Shown: one piece after another, positions 1 to 7,494 of the stretch
Layout: each line of letters starts with the position of its first letter
Numbering within the stretch: position 1 is the first letter of the stretch
From: Geomonas silvestris
GTDB lineage: Bacteria; Desulfobacterota; Desulfuromonadia; Geobacterales; Geobacteraceae
Assembly: GCF_014193515.1 (NCBI RefSeq)
Contig: NZ_BLXX01000007.1
Span: forward strand, 124,001 to 188,000
DNA: 64,000 nt
Reading direction: 5' to 3'
Position numbers and translations under genes: made by a program
Notes under the pieces: model-generated
What the model saw: the letters and a program-made list of their open reading frames with translations, nothing else
Databases searched by the model: none
Told to the model about the DNA's origin: nothing

Positions 1-453
1 TACCTGCTCAGCTACGTGTACATCGGCATCTACTGGAACAACCACCACCACATGCTGCACACGGTGCGTCAGGTAACCGGAACCATCCTGTGGGCCAACC
101 TGCACCTTTTGTTCTGGCTCTCGCTTTTCCCCTTCGTGACCGGGTGGGTCGGCCACAACCACCTGGAGCCCGCCCCGATGGCGCTCTACGGCGTGGTGCT
201 GCTCCTGGCGGCGCTCGCCTATTTCCAACTGCAACGGGCGATCATTCGGAGCCAGGGGGCAGATTCGCTGCTGGCCAAAGCGGTGGGGCGCGACATCAAG
301 GGGAAGATCTCGCCCATCCTCTACGCCTCCGCGGTGCCGCTTGCCTACCTGAGCCCCTGGTGCTCCGCCGGCCTCTACATCGTCGTGGCCCTCATGTGGC
401 TCATCCCCGACCGGCGCATAGAGAGGGCACTGATGACGGGCGAACACGTGTGA
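1..453 (+). CDS. TMEM175/DUF1211-family membrane protein, C-terminal part
   Basis: The reading frame is open from base 1, so the gene begins upstream of the window and only about 150 C-terminal residues are seen. It contains several hydrophobic helices: the HLLFWLSLFPFVTGWVG stretch, ALYGVVLLLAALAYF, and two near the end ending in VVALMWLIPDRRIE. The NHHHMLH and FPFVTGWVGHN pattern resembles the second half of bacterial TMEM175-like (DUF1211) proteins, a family that includes potassium channels. The diagnostic FSFD motif would be in the missing N-terminus, so channel function is inferred from the family only. The gene ends just before a word-repeat stretch (ATCCGC words, 478-510). Confidence 0.75.
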   Translation, partial: YLLSYVYIGIYWNNHHHMLHTVRQVTGTILWANLHLLFWLSLFPFVTGWVGHNHLEPAPMALYGVVLLLAALAYFQLQRAIIRSQGADSLLAKAVGRDIKGKISPILYASAVPLAYLSPWCSAGLYIVVALMWLIPDRRIERALMTGEHV

Positions 454-540
454 GCCCTGCCGAAGCTGCCTCTGCGCGAAAATTCCCCCAATCCGCGTCA
501 TCCGCACTCTCTTGAAGTTGCCGTTCCCACCACCTCAACG

Positions 541-575
541 GAAAACAGGCTTGAGGGTATCGATACCCCCAAGCC
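541..575 (-). terminator. Probable intrinsic terminator of the cytochrome gene
   Basis: Positions 548-575 form a hairpin centred on the perfect palindrome GGGTATCGATACCC, flanked by GGCTTG and CAAGCC. Read on the minus strand it is followed by TGTTTTCC. It lies 29 bp past the stop of the minus-strand cytochrome gene. The T-run is weak, so termination is likely but not certain. Confidence 0.5.
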
Positions 576-603
576 CGTCCTTGCTGTCCTTGCTGTCCTT
601 CCG

Positions 604-1785
604 TTACTTGCTCGTTATCAAGAGTGCCGCGCTCCCCATCACCTTCTCGTCGTCAGCTACCGGCGCTGCGAAGCGGTCCGTCGTGTACCTCAGCTGGGCT
701 TTGACCGTGTAGAGGCCGGGGGCCAAGGCGGGGTCCCAGTTCACCAGGCGCTCCTCACCGGCCCGCACCGGGGCTTCATGCACCCCCTGGGCGTCGGCCC
801 GCGTCTGGGCGTACCCCTCGTAGCCGGAGAGCTTCTTGTCGGCTTCCAGGAAAGCCTTGTCATCGGGACGCGCGCTGAAGTTCGGCGCAAAGAGCCACTC
901 TTTACGGGCCCTGCTCACTCCCTGCCGATCCAGGACATCCACCGAAAGGTACACGCCGCGGGCATTGGGACCGGTCGGGACCGAGTGTCCGGCACCGATG
1001 TTGGTCACGCTGAAGGAGAGGTTCGCTTTCTCCTTGTCCCGCTGGATGATCGCGAGGCTCAGCGAGCCGCCCAGGCGCTGCCCGGAGTGGCCGCCGGTCC
1101 AGAGATGGCGCCCGACAGCCACGGGAGCACCGTCCGAGTCCTCGGCGAGTTTACGCAGCGTGCGCGGCATGTGGCAGTCCTGGCACTGCTGCGCACCGAG
1201 CCCCGGCTTGTTGAAGTCCTCGCGCCACTCCATGAAAGTCTGGTACTGCCCGCCGACGATCCTCTTGTCCGTGGTGTCGACGTGGCAGTGGGCGCAAATG
1301 GCAGAGCTCTGCAGGGCAGGCTCCGCGACAGAGGCATGGGGTGCATTTCCGGTTTTATGCACGCCCCTCACCTTCCCCTCCGGTGTCAGGTGGCAGGTCG
1401 CACAGGTAATCGAGATCTCTCCGGCATTCGCCACGTTGGGAAGCTGTTTCCCCAGCTCGCCCTTCGCGGGAATGTTGAAAGACCCGGCGAAATGGCAGGC
1501 GCGGCACCATTCGACGTCCCCGCCGGAGGCAAGCGGCGTGAACTTCGAGGTGGCATGGGCCGTCGCGGCAGAAGAGACCGTCGCGGGTATCGAGTGGTTG
1601 GCGGAACGGTTGTCGCTCCCCACGCCCAGGGCGTATTCGCGATAGAGGGTCTGGTGACACTCTCCGCAGGTCTCCGACGGGGTCGCGGCACCCTTGGGAA
1701 AGGAGACCGGTTCCGCAAGAGCGATGGATGCAAGTGACATAAACATGGTGAAAACCGTGCCTGCGAGCTTCAGACTACATTTCAT
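604..1785 (-). CDS. Exported multiheme c-type cytochrome (five CxxCH)
   Basis: This 393-residue protein has an N-terminal signal peptide (MKCSLKLAGTVFTMFMSLAS...ALA) and five CxxCH heme motifs (CGECH, CRACH, CATCH, CAHCH, CQDCH) in its first two thirds, followed by a roughly 150-residue heme-free beta-rich domain. It should be periplasmic or outer-surface and carry electrons; its partner and redox role cannot be told from sequence. The start at 1785 is chosen because it follows a GAGAGGG ribosome site and puts the signal peptide at the N-terminus; the frame stays open further upstream. It is divergent from the MocR regulator gene, with a 217-bp intergenic region that may hold a shared control region. 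Confidence 0.85.
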   Translation of the reverse strand: MKCSLKLAGTVFTMFMSLASIALAEPVSFPKGAATPSETCGECHQTLYREYALGVGSDNRSANHSIPATVSSAATAHATSKFTPLASGGDVEWCRACHFAGSFNIPAKGELGKQLPNVANAGEISITCATCHLTPEGKVRGVHKTGNAPHASVAEPALQSSAICAHCHVDTTDKRIVGGQYQTFMEWREDFNKPGLGAQQCQDCHMPRTLRKLAEDSDGAPVAVGRHLWTGGHSGQRLGGSLSLAIIQRDKEKANLSFSVTNIGAGHSVPTGPNARGVYLSVDVLDRQGVSRARKEWLFAPNFSARPDDKAFLEADKKLSGYEGYAQTRADAQGVHEAPVRAGEERLVNWDPALAPGLYTVKAQLRYTTDRFAAPVADDEKVMGSAALLITSK

Positions 1786-2002
1786 GGTTACCCTCTCGAT
1801 GCGTTTCTTGGTTTTTTCCGGCTTGCGCATTTGCCGGCCTGACATCAGTGAGGGGAGCATAGGCCGGATGTGCAACCATTCACAGCCGCAGTTATCGTTT
1901 TTTTTATGGTGGCAGATCCGATTGTATGCGAGTATGCGGAAAACGCCGGCGAGGTTAGTTGGCAGGCAAAGCGATCATCAAAAGCAGAGGATCGGGGACA
2001 AC

Positions 2003-3394
2003 ATGTTCATCCTGAATAGCAGTGATCCTGTACCGCTGTACAAGCAGCTCTACAACCAGATCAGAGAGCATATCCTGTCAGGCAAGATCCCCGCAGACAC
2101 CAGGCTGCCGTCGGTGCGGCAGCTGGCCGGCGAGCTTTCTGCCAGCTGCAACACGGTTGACGGGGCCTACCAGGAGCTCTACGCAGAGGGGTACATCTAC
2201 AGCAGGCCCCGCAGCGGCTACTTCGTCTCCGCACTGGACCAGGAGGTGGCGCCGCGCCCCGTGCCCCGGAAGCTTGGGAGAAACGACTTCCTGCCGCCCC
2301 CCCCGGCCCGCTTTACCTACGACTTCCACCCTGCCCGCCTCGATCCCGAGAGTTTCCCCGCCGAACTCTGGCGCAAGTGCCTGACCGAGGGGCTGCGCCG
2401 CGACAGCAGGGAGCTTACCCACTACGGCGAGCTCCAGGGAGACTGGGGACTGCGCTGTTCCATTCAAAGCTACCTGGAGAAATCCCGCGGCGTGGTGTGC
2501 GACCCGGAGCAGATCGTGGTCTCTTGCGGGCTGCACCAGACCCTGGAAATCGCCGCACAGCTTCTCAAGGACGATCATCCCGTAATTGCTGTGGAGAACC
2601 CCGGCTACCACCTGCCGCGCGACGTCTTCGAGAACCACGCCTATACCATCCTCCCCGTCCCCGTGGGGCAGAGCGGGATCGACCTGAACCGGCTCAGGGC
2701 CGGCCACGCCGACATCGTCTACGTCACCCCTTCCCACCAGTTGCCGCTTGGGTACGTGATGCCGGTGGCGAACCGGCTCGCATTGATCGAGTGGGCGGAA
2801 TCAGGTGGCAGGTACATCATCGAGGACGACTACGACAGTGAGCTGCGTTACCAGGGGAACCCGATACCCTCGTTGCAGGGGCTGCGACCGACCGGCAACA
2901 TCATCTATTCCGGGACCTTCTCAAAGATCCTCTCCCCGGCCCTGCGTCTGAGCTACCTGGTGCTCCCCTACTCTCTTTTGGGAGCCTTCCGCGAGCGTTA
3001 CCGCAGCTACAACTGCTCCGTGTCACTGGTGGAGCAAAGAGCCATGGCAACCTTCATGGAGCAGGGACACTGGGAGCGCCACATCCGGCGCATGCGCACC
3101 GTCTACAAGAAGAAGCACGATACCCTTTTGCGTTCCGTGGAAGCCTGTTTCGGGAAGCGGGCCGAGGTCATCGGTCAGGGAGCCGGGCTCCATGTCGTCA
3201 TACGGTTACCCGAGACGACCCAAAGCGAGGCGCAGATCCTCGACAAGGGGCGGCAAAAGGGGATCGGGCTGATCCCGTTTTCCGACTTCCACGTCACCGG
3301 CCAGCCCGAGAGCGTGACACTCATGCTAGGCTTCGGCGGCTTTAACAGCAGCGAGATAGAGCAAGGCATCGCCCTGCTCTCCCAGATCTGCTGA
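2003..3394 (+). CDS. MocR/PdxR-family transcriptional regulator (GntR wHTH plus aminotransferase fold)
   Basis: The first roughly 80 residues are a GntR-type winged helix (PLYKQLYNQIREHILSGKIP...LPSVRQLAGELSAS.NTV), and the remaining 380 are a class I aminotransferase fold. The PLP-binding lysine is K308 in the SGTFSKILSPALRLSYLVLP stretch, and the DDYDSELRY motif before it is typical. Such proteins use PLP or an amino-acid adduct as an effector rather than acting as enzymes. The start at 2003 follows an AGAGGA-like site; the frame is open upstream but there it overlaps the cytochrome gene. Its target may be the divergent cytochrome gene or an unlinked amine or PLP pathway. Confidence 0.88.
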   Translation: MFILNSSDPVPLYKQLYNQIREHILSGKIPADTRLPSVRQLAGELSASCNTVDGAYQELYAEGYIYSRPRSGYFVSALDQEVAPRPVPRKLGRNDFLPPPPARFTYDFHPARLDPESFPAELWRKCLTEGLRRDSRELTHYGELQGDWGLRCSIQSYLEKSRGVVCDPEQIVVSCGLHQTLEIAAQLLKDDHPVIAVENPGYHLPRDVFENHAYTILPVPVGQSGIDLNRLRAGHADIVYVTPSHQLPLGYVMPVANRLALIEWAESGGRYIIEDDYDSELRYQGNPIPSLQGLRPTGNIIYSGTFSKILSPALRLSYLVLPYSLLGAFRERYRSYNCSVSLVEQRAMATFMEQGHWERHIRRMRTVYKKKHDTLLRSVEACFGKRAEVIGQGAGLHVVIRLPETTQSEAQILDKGRQKGIGLIPFSDFHVTGQPESVTLMLGFGGFNSSEIEQGIALLSQIC

Positions 3395-3433
3395 GGATTG
3401 TGACATAGGTGGTTCGCTGGGGCCCCGGTCAAA

Positions 3434-3461
3434 TTGACAATCAGTTAGACACTTCTAAAAT
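3434..3461 (+). promoter_or_regulatory. Sigma-70-like promoter
   Basis: TTGACA at 3434-3439, a 16-bp spacer, and TAAAAT at 3456-3461. Transcription would begin near 3468, 13 bases before the GGAGGT ribosome site at 3481. This supports a separate transcription unit for the genes at 3491-4798. Confidence 0.55.
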
Positions 3462-3490
3462 TTCTGCATTTGTCTCCCCAGGAGGTCCTC

Positions 3491-3550
3491 ATGTCGACGC
3501 GCTACGGTGGGCGACTATTCGATCCCACGAACTTCCACCTGGTTCCATGA
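3491..3550 (+). CDS. 19-codon leader ORF coupled to the next gene
   Basis: A strong GGAGGT site at 3481-3486 stands four bases before an ATG that opens a 19-codon frame (MSTRYGGRLFDPTNFHLVP) ending in TGA at 3548-3550. That stop overlaps the ATG of the next gene (3547) as ATGA, the usual arrangement for translational coupling. The next gene has no good ribosome site of its own. The peptide may be only a device for loading ribosomes, or the remnant of a longer gene. I recognise no family. Confidence 0.45.
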   Translation: MSTRYGGRLFDPTNFHLVP

Positions 3551-4143
3551 AGCGCTCCGAAGCGACAACGCGTAAAGGTATTCTACGGCCGATTCGAGGC
3601 CGAGCGGTGTTTCTGGAAATTCTCCTTATCATCCTTATTTCCAGCGTTCCTGGTCACACTGCTAGTTACCCCGGATTCGAGCTGTTGCAGGAGTCGCAGT
3701 GTTCCAAGGCAGACGCATACCTGGTGTCGACCCTCCCCACACAGTGGCAAAAGTATGCCTTGTTCGTTAAGTCGTGCGAACTGATGGGTAAGGCCGGCAG
3801 TCCTTCCGGCTTTCAAATTGTGTCGGTATGGGTAGACGAGTACTTTCAGGAGAAATATCCTCGGCAACATCCTCGTTGGGAGCCCTTCCCAAAGGCTTTG
3901 ATTCTCGATTCCCACCTTAAGGTGGTAGGCACACTTCCAGTCGTCTATCCGCGCGATGACATTACTTTTCCTGATGTGTTTTACGGTAGGTGGATTACAA
4001 ACGTTCCCACGGAAATCAGAATCGACGTCGAGAACCCAGCCGAGGGCGGAGACTACTACTATGCCGCTCTCGTCTGGGACGAGTCATCGCATTCCTACCG
4101 CAGCCATGGTACGGAGGCCATAGATGGCACAAGACCAAGGTAA
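3547..4143 (+). CDS. Unknown protein with N-terminal membrane or signal segment
   Basis: This 198-residue protein has a basic N-terminus (MKRSEATTRKGILRPIRGR) and one hydrophobic segment (AVFLEILLIILISSVPG) at about residues 20-36, so it is probably exported or anchored with its body in the periplasm. Two cysteines (SQCSKAD and KSCELMG) could form a disulfide. The start at 3547 is chosen because of ATGA overlap with the leader ORF and because it places the hydrophobic segment at the N-terminus; a GTG at 3409 in frame is possible but lies upstream of the promoter. It overlaps the next gene by 20 bp. I do not recognise the family; a partner or immunity role is only a guess from context. Confidence 0.55.
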   Translation: MKRSEATTRKGILRPIRGRAVFLEILLIILISSVPGHTASYPGFELLQESQCSKADAYLVSTLPTQWQKYALFVKSCELMGKAGSPSGFQIVSVWVDEYFQEKYPRQHPRWEPFPKALILDSHLKVVGTLPVVYPRDDITFPDVFYGRWITNVPTEIRIDVENPAEGGDYYYAALVWDESSHSYRSHGTEAIDGTRPR

Positions 4144-4798
4144 CCCGGCTGATAAACTCCGCGCCGCGTGTCAAGCCGCCTTCCAGAAATACCCGGACTC
4201 TTGCAGTACGGCAGTTTGGCATGTCATTAGACAATACAGGCCAAGCCAGCCATACTTGATGGCTAATGACCTATTAGACGCTCTCGGTTCAAGTCCTGAC
4301 TGGCAGGAGGTGCCTCTGAATCATGTCAGTACCGTAGCAAATGAAGGTGGCGTCGTCGTTGGAGGATTAAAAGAACCGGGACACGGACACGTTGCTGTTG
4401 TCTATCCAGGTGAAGAAAAACTGAACGGTGGATTCACTTATATCAGCAAGAAAACCGGAAAACCGGTGGAAGCAGCTGCAACGGGCACGTACCCATTGGC
4501 AATGTCAACAACCATGGGCGCCTGGCCAGGAGCTAAGAGCAACGGAGATAAGACGGTGAGAGATCCTTGGCCGGCCGAAAAATTTAAGGCCGTCCAGTTC
4601 TGGAGATACATCGGCTCAGTTGGAGCCGCCTCTAGCCCTCCTAGAACCAAAGAAAGGTGGACCATGAAAAGTCAGAGGGGGCTAGCCTACTCCAAAGGGT
4701 GCGAGCGGCACGGCAACATAAAACGTTGGCAAGCGGAGGAAGATTCACTTCGCCTATCTCCAGGAAGGCCAAGTAACGTCATCAGGTGGGTGCGGTAA
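4124..4798 (+). CDS. Putative Cys-His hydrolase-like protein (NlpC/P60-like pattern)
   Basis: This 224-residue protein begins after GGAGG at 4113 and overlaps the previous gene. Cys27 in SCSTAVWHVI starts a helix, and a GHGHVAVVYPG strand about 60 residues later (His87/His89) follows a GGVVVGG stretch. A helix-capping Cys followed by a histidine in a strand reading HVAVV is the pattern of NlpC/P60 or CHAP peptidoglycan hydrolases and amidase toxins. There is no signal peptide. The last 45 residues are basic and low in recognisable structure and may be out of the ancestral frame. Together with the anchored upstream protein this could be an effector and partner pair; that is inference. Confidence 0.5.
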   Translation: MAQDQGNPADKLRAACQAAFQKYPDSCSTAVWHVIRQYRPSQPYLMANDLLDALGSSPDWQEVPLNHVSTVANEGGVVVGGLKEPGHGHVAVVYPGEEKLNGGFTYISKKTGKPVEAAATGTYPLAMSTTMGAWPGAKSNGDKTVRDPWPAEKFKAVQFWRYIGSVGAASSPPRTKERWTMKSQRGLAYSKGCERHGNIKRWQAEEDSLRLSPGRPSNVIRWVR

Positions 4799-4857
4799 GG
4801 ACAAAATACAGCAGGCGAAAAGGTGGCTGGGTTCTCCACGTGCTGACTATATTTTCG

Positions 4858-4885
4858 TTGTCGGTATCCCCTTGACAGGTATACT
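4858..4885 (+). promoter_or_regulatory. Promoter/operator of the truncated RelE-XRE locus
   Basis: TTGTCG at 4858-4863, a 16-bp spacer and TATACT at 4880-4885 make a weak promoter. The GTATAC palindrome also sits two bases after a TTGACA. The -10 element touches the toxin ATG at 4886, so transcription from it would begin inside the toxin gene. It may be an autoregulatory operator of the antitoxin, as in other toxin-antitoxin loci. Confidence 0.35.
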
Positions 4886-5083
4886 ATGGCCGTTGCATGG
4901 ATCGTGACTTTTTCGGGAAAAGCTTTAAAGCAGAAAACGAAACTGCCGGAGCGGGTCCGTTTGCTGCTCTTCCAGCTTGCTCGAGACATTGAGTTTTCCG
5001 GTGCGGTGAGGGGAGAGGTAGTGCGGGACAACGTCTCGGTGGAGATCATCTATGCAGGAACCCACGAAAAAGCACCATACTGA
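4886..5083 (+). CDS. RelE-like toxin with an internal deletion
   Basis: The 65-residue product starts like a RelE-superfamily toxin (WIVTFSGKALKQKTKLPERV) and ends with the family C-terminus EIIYAGTHEKAPY. From memory of the family, such proteins are about 90 residues and carry an NYSKL...HCH.K.G.PTYVA.WEV core between these ends. Here VRG is followed directly by EVVRDN, so roughly 25-30 central residues, including the usual basic catalytic region, are absent with the frame kept. It overlaps the antitoxin by 32 bp, the normal operon order for this type. I expect an inactive toxin. Confidence 0.65.
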   Translation: MAVAWIVTFSGKALKQKTKLPERVRLLLFQLARDIEFSGAVRGEVVRDNVSVEIIYAGTHEKAPY

Positions 5084-5399
5084 CGAATTGGTAAGCGTCA
5101 CTCTTCAAGTCAGGCGAAAAGACCTGTCGTTGTTGAAGAGGTACGCAGAAGCGCTGCGCAGCGAAGAAGGATCCTTTTCCGTCGCCGAAGTTTTTCCGGA
5201 GTATGCCGGGCGTGAGCAGCAGGTGGCCCTGCGGGCTTACCGTCATCGGGAAGGACTCACCCAGAAGCAGCTTTCCGAGCTTTCCGGGATTCCCCAGCAC
5301 CACATAAGCGAGATGGAAAACGGCAAGCACACCATCGGCAAAGACCGTGCTCGGACCTTGGCACAAGCCCTCAACTGCGACTACCGCCAACTGCTGTAG
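5052..5399 (+). CDS. XRE-family antitoxin (HTH)
   Basis: This 115-residue protein has a C-terminal Xre/Cro helix-turn-helix (LRAYRHREGLTQKQLSELSGIPQHHISEMENGKHTIGKDRARTLA in outline, residues about 62-105) and an N-terminal segment that would contact the toxin. It should bind the operator upstream of the pair and neutralise the toxin. It looks complete while the toxin is shortened, so it may survive as a lone regulator. Confidence 0.8.
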   Translation: MQEPTKKHHTDELVSVTLQVRRKDLSLLKRYAEALRSEEGSFSVAEVFPEYAGREQQVALRAYRHREGLTQKQLSELSGIPQHHISEMENGKHTIGKDRARTLAQALNCDYRQLL

Positions 5400-5442
5400 G
5401 ATGTTGCCGGGGATATGATTGGCAACGCCTCATAACCGTGCA

Positions 5443-5736
5443 AACGCCAGCTTGCGGTCTAGCCTCCCTCCGTATCGTCTCCTTTGACTCGCCTTTCCCC
5501 TGTGTTCCTCTGTGCGCCTCTGTGGTCAGGGCTCTTGCCTTTGATCGGCGTCTCAAGATCCAGTCCCCAGTCCAGGTTCCAGGTTTATCCGCGGAAATCA
5601 GCACAATCCGCACAATCCGCGTTCAAAGAAGTTGAACTTGTCTTTGGTTTCAACTCCATAACGGGGTTCCCGCCTTCGTCTTTCCTCTGTGTTCCTCTGT
5701 GCCCTCTGTGGTGGGGCTCTTGCCTTTGCCTTGAGC
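5443..5736. repeat. Intergenic word-repeat island (CCTCTGTG and ATCCGC words)
   Basis: There is no gene between 5400 and 5736. Two right-arm copies of the CTCTGTG family appear at about 5486-5540 and 5682-5722 (for example TTCCTCTGTG followed by CCTCTGTGG), with a run of ATCCGC words at 5586-5626 (CACAATCCGCACAATCCGCG). Both word families recur elsewhere in the window. Confidence 0.7.
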
Positions 5737-6255
5737 TTAAGGTTTTACCTGATTCACGAATCTCCCCTGGTACTTGGCCGACCCGATGCAGCGCTCGAAA
5801 ACGAACTGGCAGATCCGGGTCCCTGGATAAAGCGCCAGCGGCCCGCGCCCCAGGTTCACGATTTCCAGCACCTGCTGGTTCGAGATCCCCGGTTGCATGA
5901 ACCCCGCCGTCACGTGGATAGCCAGGCCGAACCGGGCGAACCGGCTGCGCCCCTCAAGCCATCCCGCGACATTCTCCGAAAGCGTGATCCGTTCCCTGGT
6001 GATCCCCAGGATCATCTCGCAGGGTGCGATGGTGATGAACTCTCCGTCCGTGAGGGAAACCAGATCCGTGACATCGGCGAAGTCCGAGTCGTTGTGCACG
6101 TGATAGATCCCGGCCTCCTTCTTGAAGACCCTGAAATCGTTCCCAAGCGTAAGGTCCACCGATCCCGGCCCGATCTGGGAATCCTCCAGCGGATCGACGC
6201 AGACCTCCCCGCGCCGTATCGCCGCCCGCAGCTCCTCTCCTACCAAAATCGACAT
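5737..6255 (-). CDS. dcd: dCTP deaminase
   Basis: A 172-residue trimeric dUTPase-fold enzyme that deaminates dCTP to dUTP in the cytosol, supplying dUMP for thymidylate synthesis. Visible family motifs are QIGPGSVDLTLGNDF near the N-terminus, GRSRFARFGL (substrate-binding Ser/Arg), the strand HVTAGFMQPG, and VLEIVN with the general-base glutamate, followed by ALYPGTRICQFVFE. Length and motifs fit Dcd. It stands alone between repeat-rich intergenic stretches, and some bacterial homologues are bifunctional deaminase/dUTPases, which cannot be excluded here. Confidence 0.9.
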   Translation of the reverse strand: MSILVGEELRAAIRRGEVCVDPLEDSQIGPGSVDLTLGNDFRVFKKEAGIYHVHNDSDFADVTDLVSLTDGEFITIAPCEMILGITRERITLSENVAGWLEGRSRFARFGLAIHVTAGFMQPGISNQQVLEIVNLGRGPLALYPGTRICQFVFERCIGSAKYQGRFVNQVKP

Positions 6256-6427
6256 AGCTCCCCCTTCCTTTCGACACCTGCAGGATGACGTCTTGATTCC
6301 TTTCCTAGCCTTATCGGCAAGGCCCAGGTGAACGGAAGTGCTGAAATCCTATCGTAGCATTTTTCCGTGTCGACTTTTATCTGCAGTGCGTCCCGGAACA
6401 GGCACACAGGCACAAGCCGCCACGAAG

Positions 6428-7083
6428 GTTGTTCCGGAATTTCCAGGAAGCATGAACAGGTTGCTACCCACCACCAATGGCAGCCGAGCGTTCTCCATGT
6501 TGAAAAGGTTCATCCGAGATTCCGGAAATGCGGAAAGGGCTGCCATCAACCACTGCTGTCAGCCCAGCGTTCCCCACTTTGAAAAAGGGGGACAGGGGGG
6601 ATTTGCCACGTCTTCAGTGTTTTCAAGCAATAAGCGACAGTTCGATGGTGAGTTTTTCGTAGGGAGCCCGGATGTGGTTCTTCGCGTCCCGTTCTATAAG
6701 CCCCGATTCTTCCAGTATCTTCACGTCCTGGTGCACGTTCTTGTAGTTGCGCTCCAGCAGCGCCGCCAGTTCTCATTACGGGATGTCACATGGTAAAAGG
6801 CACCTGGGAACTCAAGTCGAAGCGACCGCGCCATAATCCCCCTCCAGACCTAGGAGCCTAAAGCACAGCAACGATCGCCTAAATGTAAAAAGTGGAGCTT
6901 TGCCCCCTCGGAGGCCCCCAAAAGTTGACCCCACCCAAGATCTCAATCACCGCGCCGCTCCTCCCTTTGCAGAGGTTCTTTCGGAAATTCTAGGAAGCCT
7001 GGATAAGGTTGCCACTCGCCACCAATGGCAGCCCGACGTTCCCCACTTTGGAAAAGGGGGGACAGGGGGGATTCGCTTTGCAG
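6428..7083. repeat. Degenerate dispersed repeats (GGGGGACAGGGGGG type)
   Basis: Between dcd and the RelB/RelE pair (6256-7275) there is no intact gene. Related copies occur at 6428-6520, 6547-6609 and 6978-7083. They share a TTCCGGAATTTCCAGGAAGC-like start, an ACCAATGGCAGCCCGACG-like middle and a CCCCACTTTG(A)AAAAGGGGGACAGGGGGGATT end. The third is the most complete. A relic of two fused gene pieces (6623-6834) lies between copies. Confidence 0.6.
6623..6834 (-). pseudogene. Relic: transposase N-terminus joined to winged-helix regulator C-terminus
   Basis: Reading the minus strand from ATG at 6834 gives MARSLRLEFPGAFYHVTSRN, the characteristic N-terminus of REP-associated (Y1/RAYT) transposases. 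After about 22 codons a different frame (6772 down to TGA at 6623) encodes ELAALLERNYKNVHQDVKIL followed by EESGLIERDAKNHIRAPYEK, the second half of a small winged-helix regulator of the kind that reads ERNYKNVH.DVK.LE..GLIE. The two pieces abut out of frame, so neither is functional. It looks like a deletion junction between two neighbouring genes. Confidence 0.6.
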
Positions 7084-7275
7084 TCAGCGCCTTAGCCTTT
7101 TCAGCCTACCCCCTACCCCGCTCATCGCTTTAAAGAACGGAAGCAGGTGGGCAATGTCAAGCTGAGACCCCACAGGCATTCCGACCCCACAGGCATTCCA
7201 AGCCAGCCCTCCAGATGTTGCCCTTTATATCAATTTAGGTAATAATCTCGGGAAGGATGCTGACAGGAGGAGCCC

Positions 7276-7494
7276 ATGCGCAGTGTTACCCTACGACTGG
7301 ACGACGACTTGGACCAAAGGCTGGGGAACTTAGCACGCCAGACAGGCCGGACCAAAAGTTATTTTGCCAAACTAGCCCTGCAAGAGTTTCTTGACGAGCA
7401 GGAGGATTACGTACTTGCCATAGCGTCTCGCGACCGCAATGAATCGACTGTCAGCCTGGATGACCTGGAGAGGGAGCTTGGTCTGGCGCGTTGA
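7276..7494 (+). CDS. Ribbon-helix-helix antitoxin (RelB/CopG type)
   Basis: A 72-residue protein starting RSVTLRLDDDLDQRLGNLAR, a classic ribbon-helix-helix DNA-binding domain, followed by TGRTKSYFAKLALQEFLDEQEDYVLA, and an acidic toxin-binding tail (STVSLDDLERELGLA). ACAGGAGGAGCCC lies just before the ATG as a strong ribosome site. It would dimerise on its own promoter and neutralise the RelE toxin encoded next, which it overlaps by 17 bp. Confidence 0.88.
   Translation: MRSVTLRLDDDLDQRLGNLARQTGRTKSYFAKLALQEFLDEQEDYVLAIASRDRNESTVSLDDLERELGLAR

Noticed and set aside
6338..6796. 152-codon plus-strand frame in the repeat region
   Set aside because: It crosses two repeat copies and the antisense of the regulator relic; no start signal.
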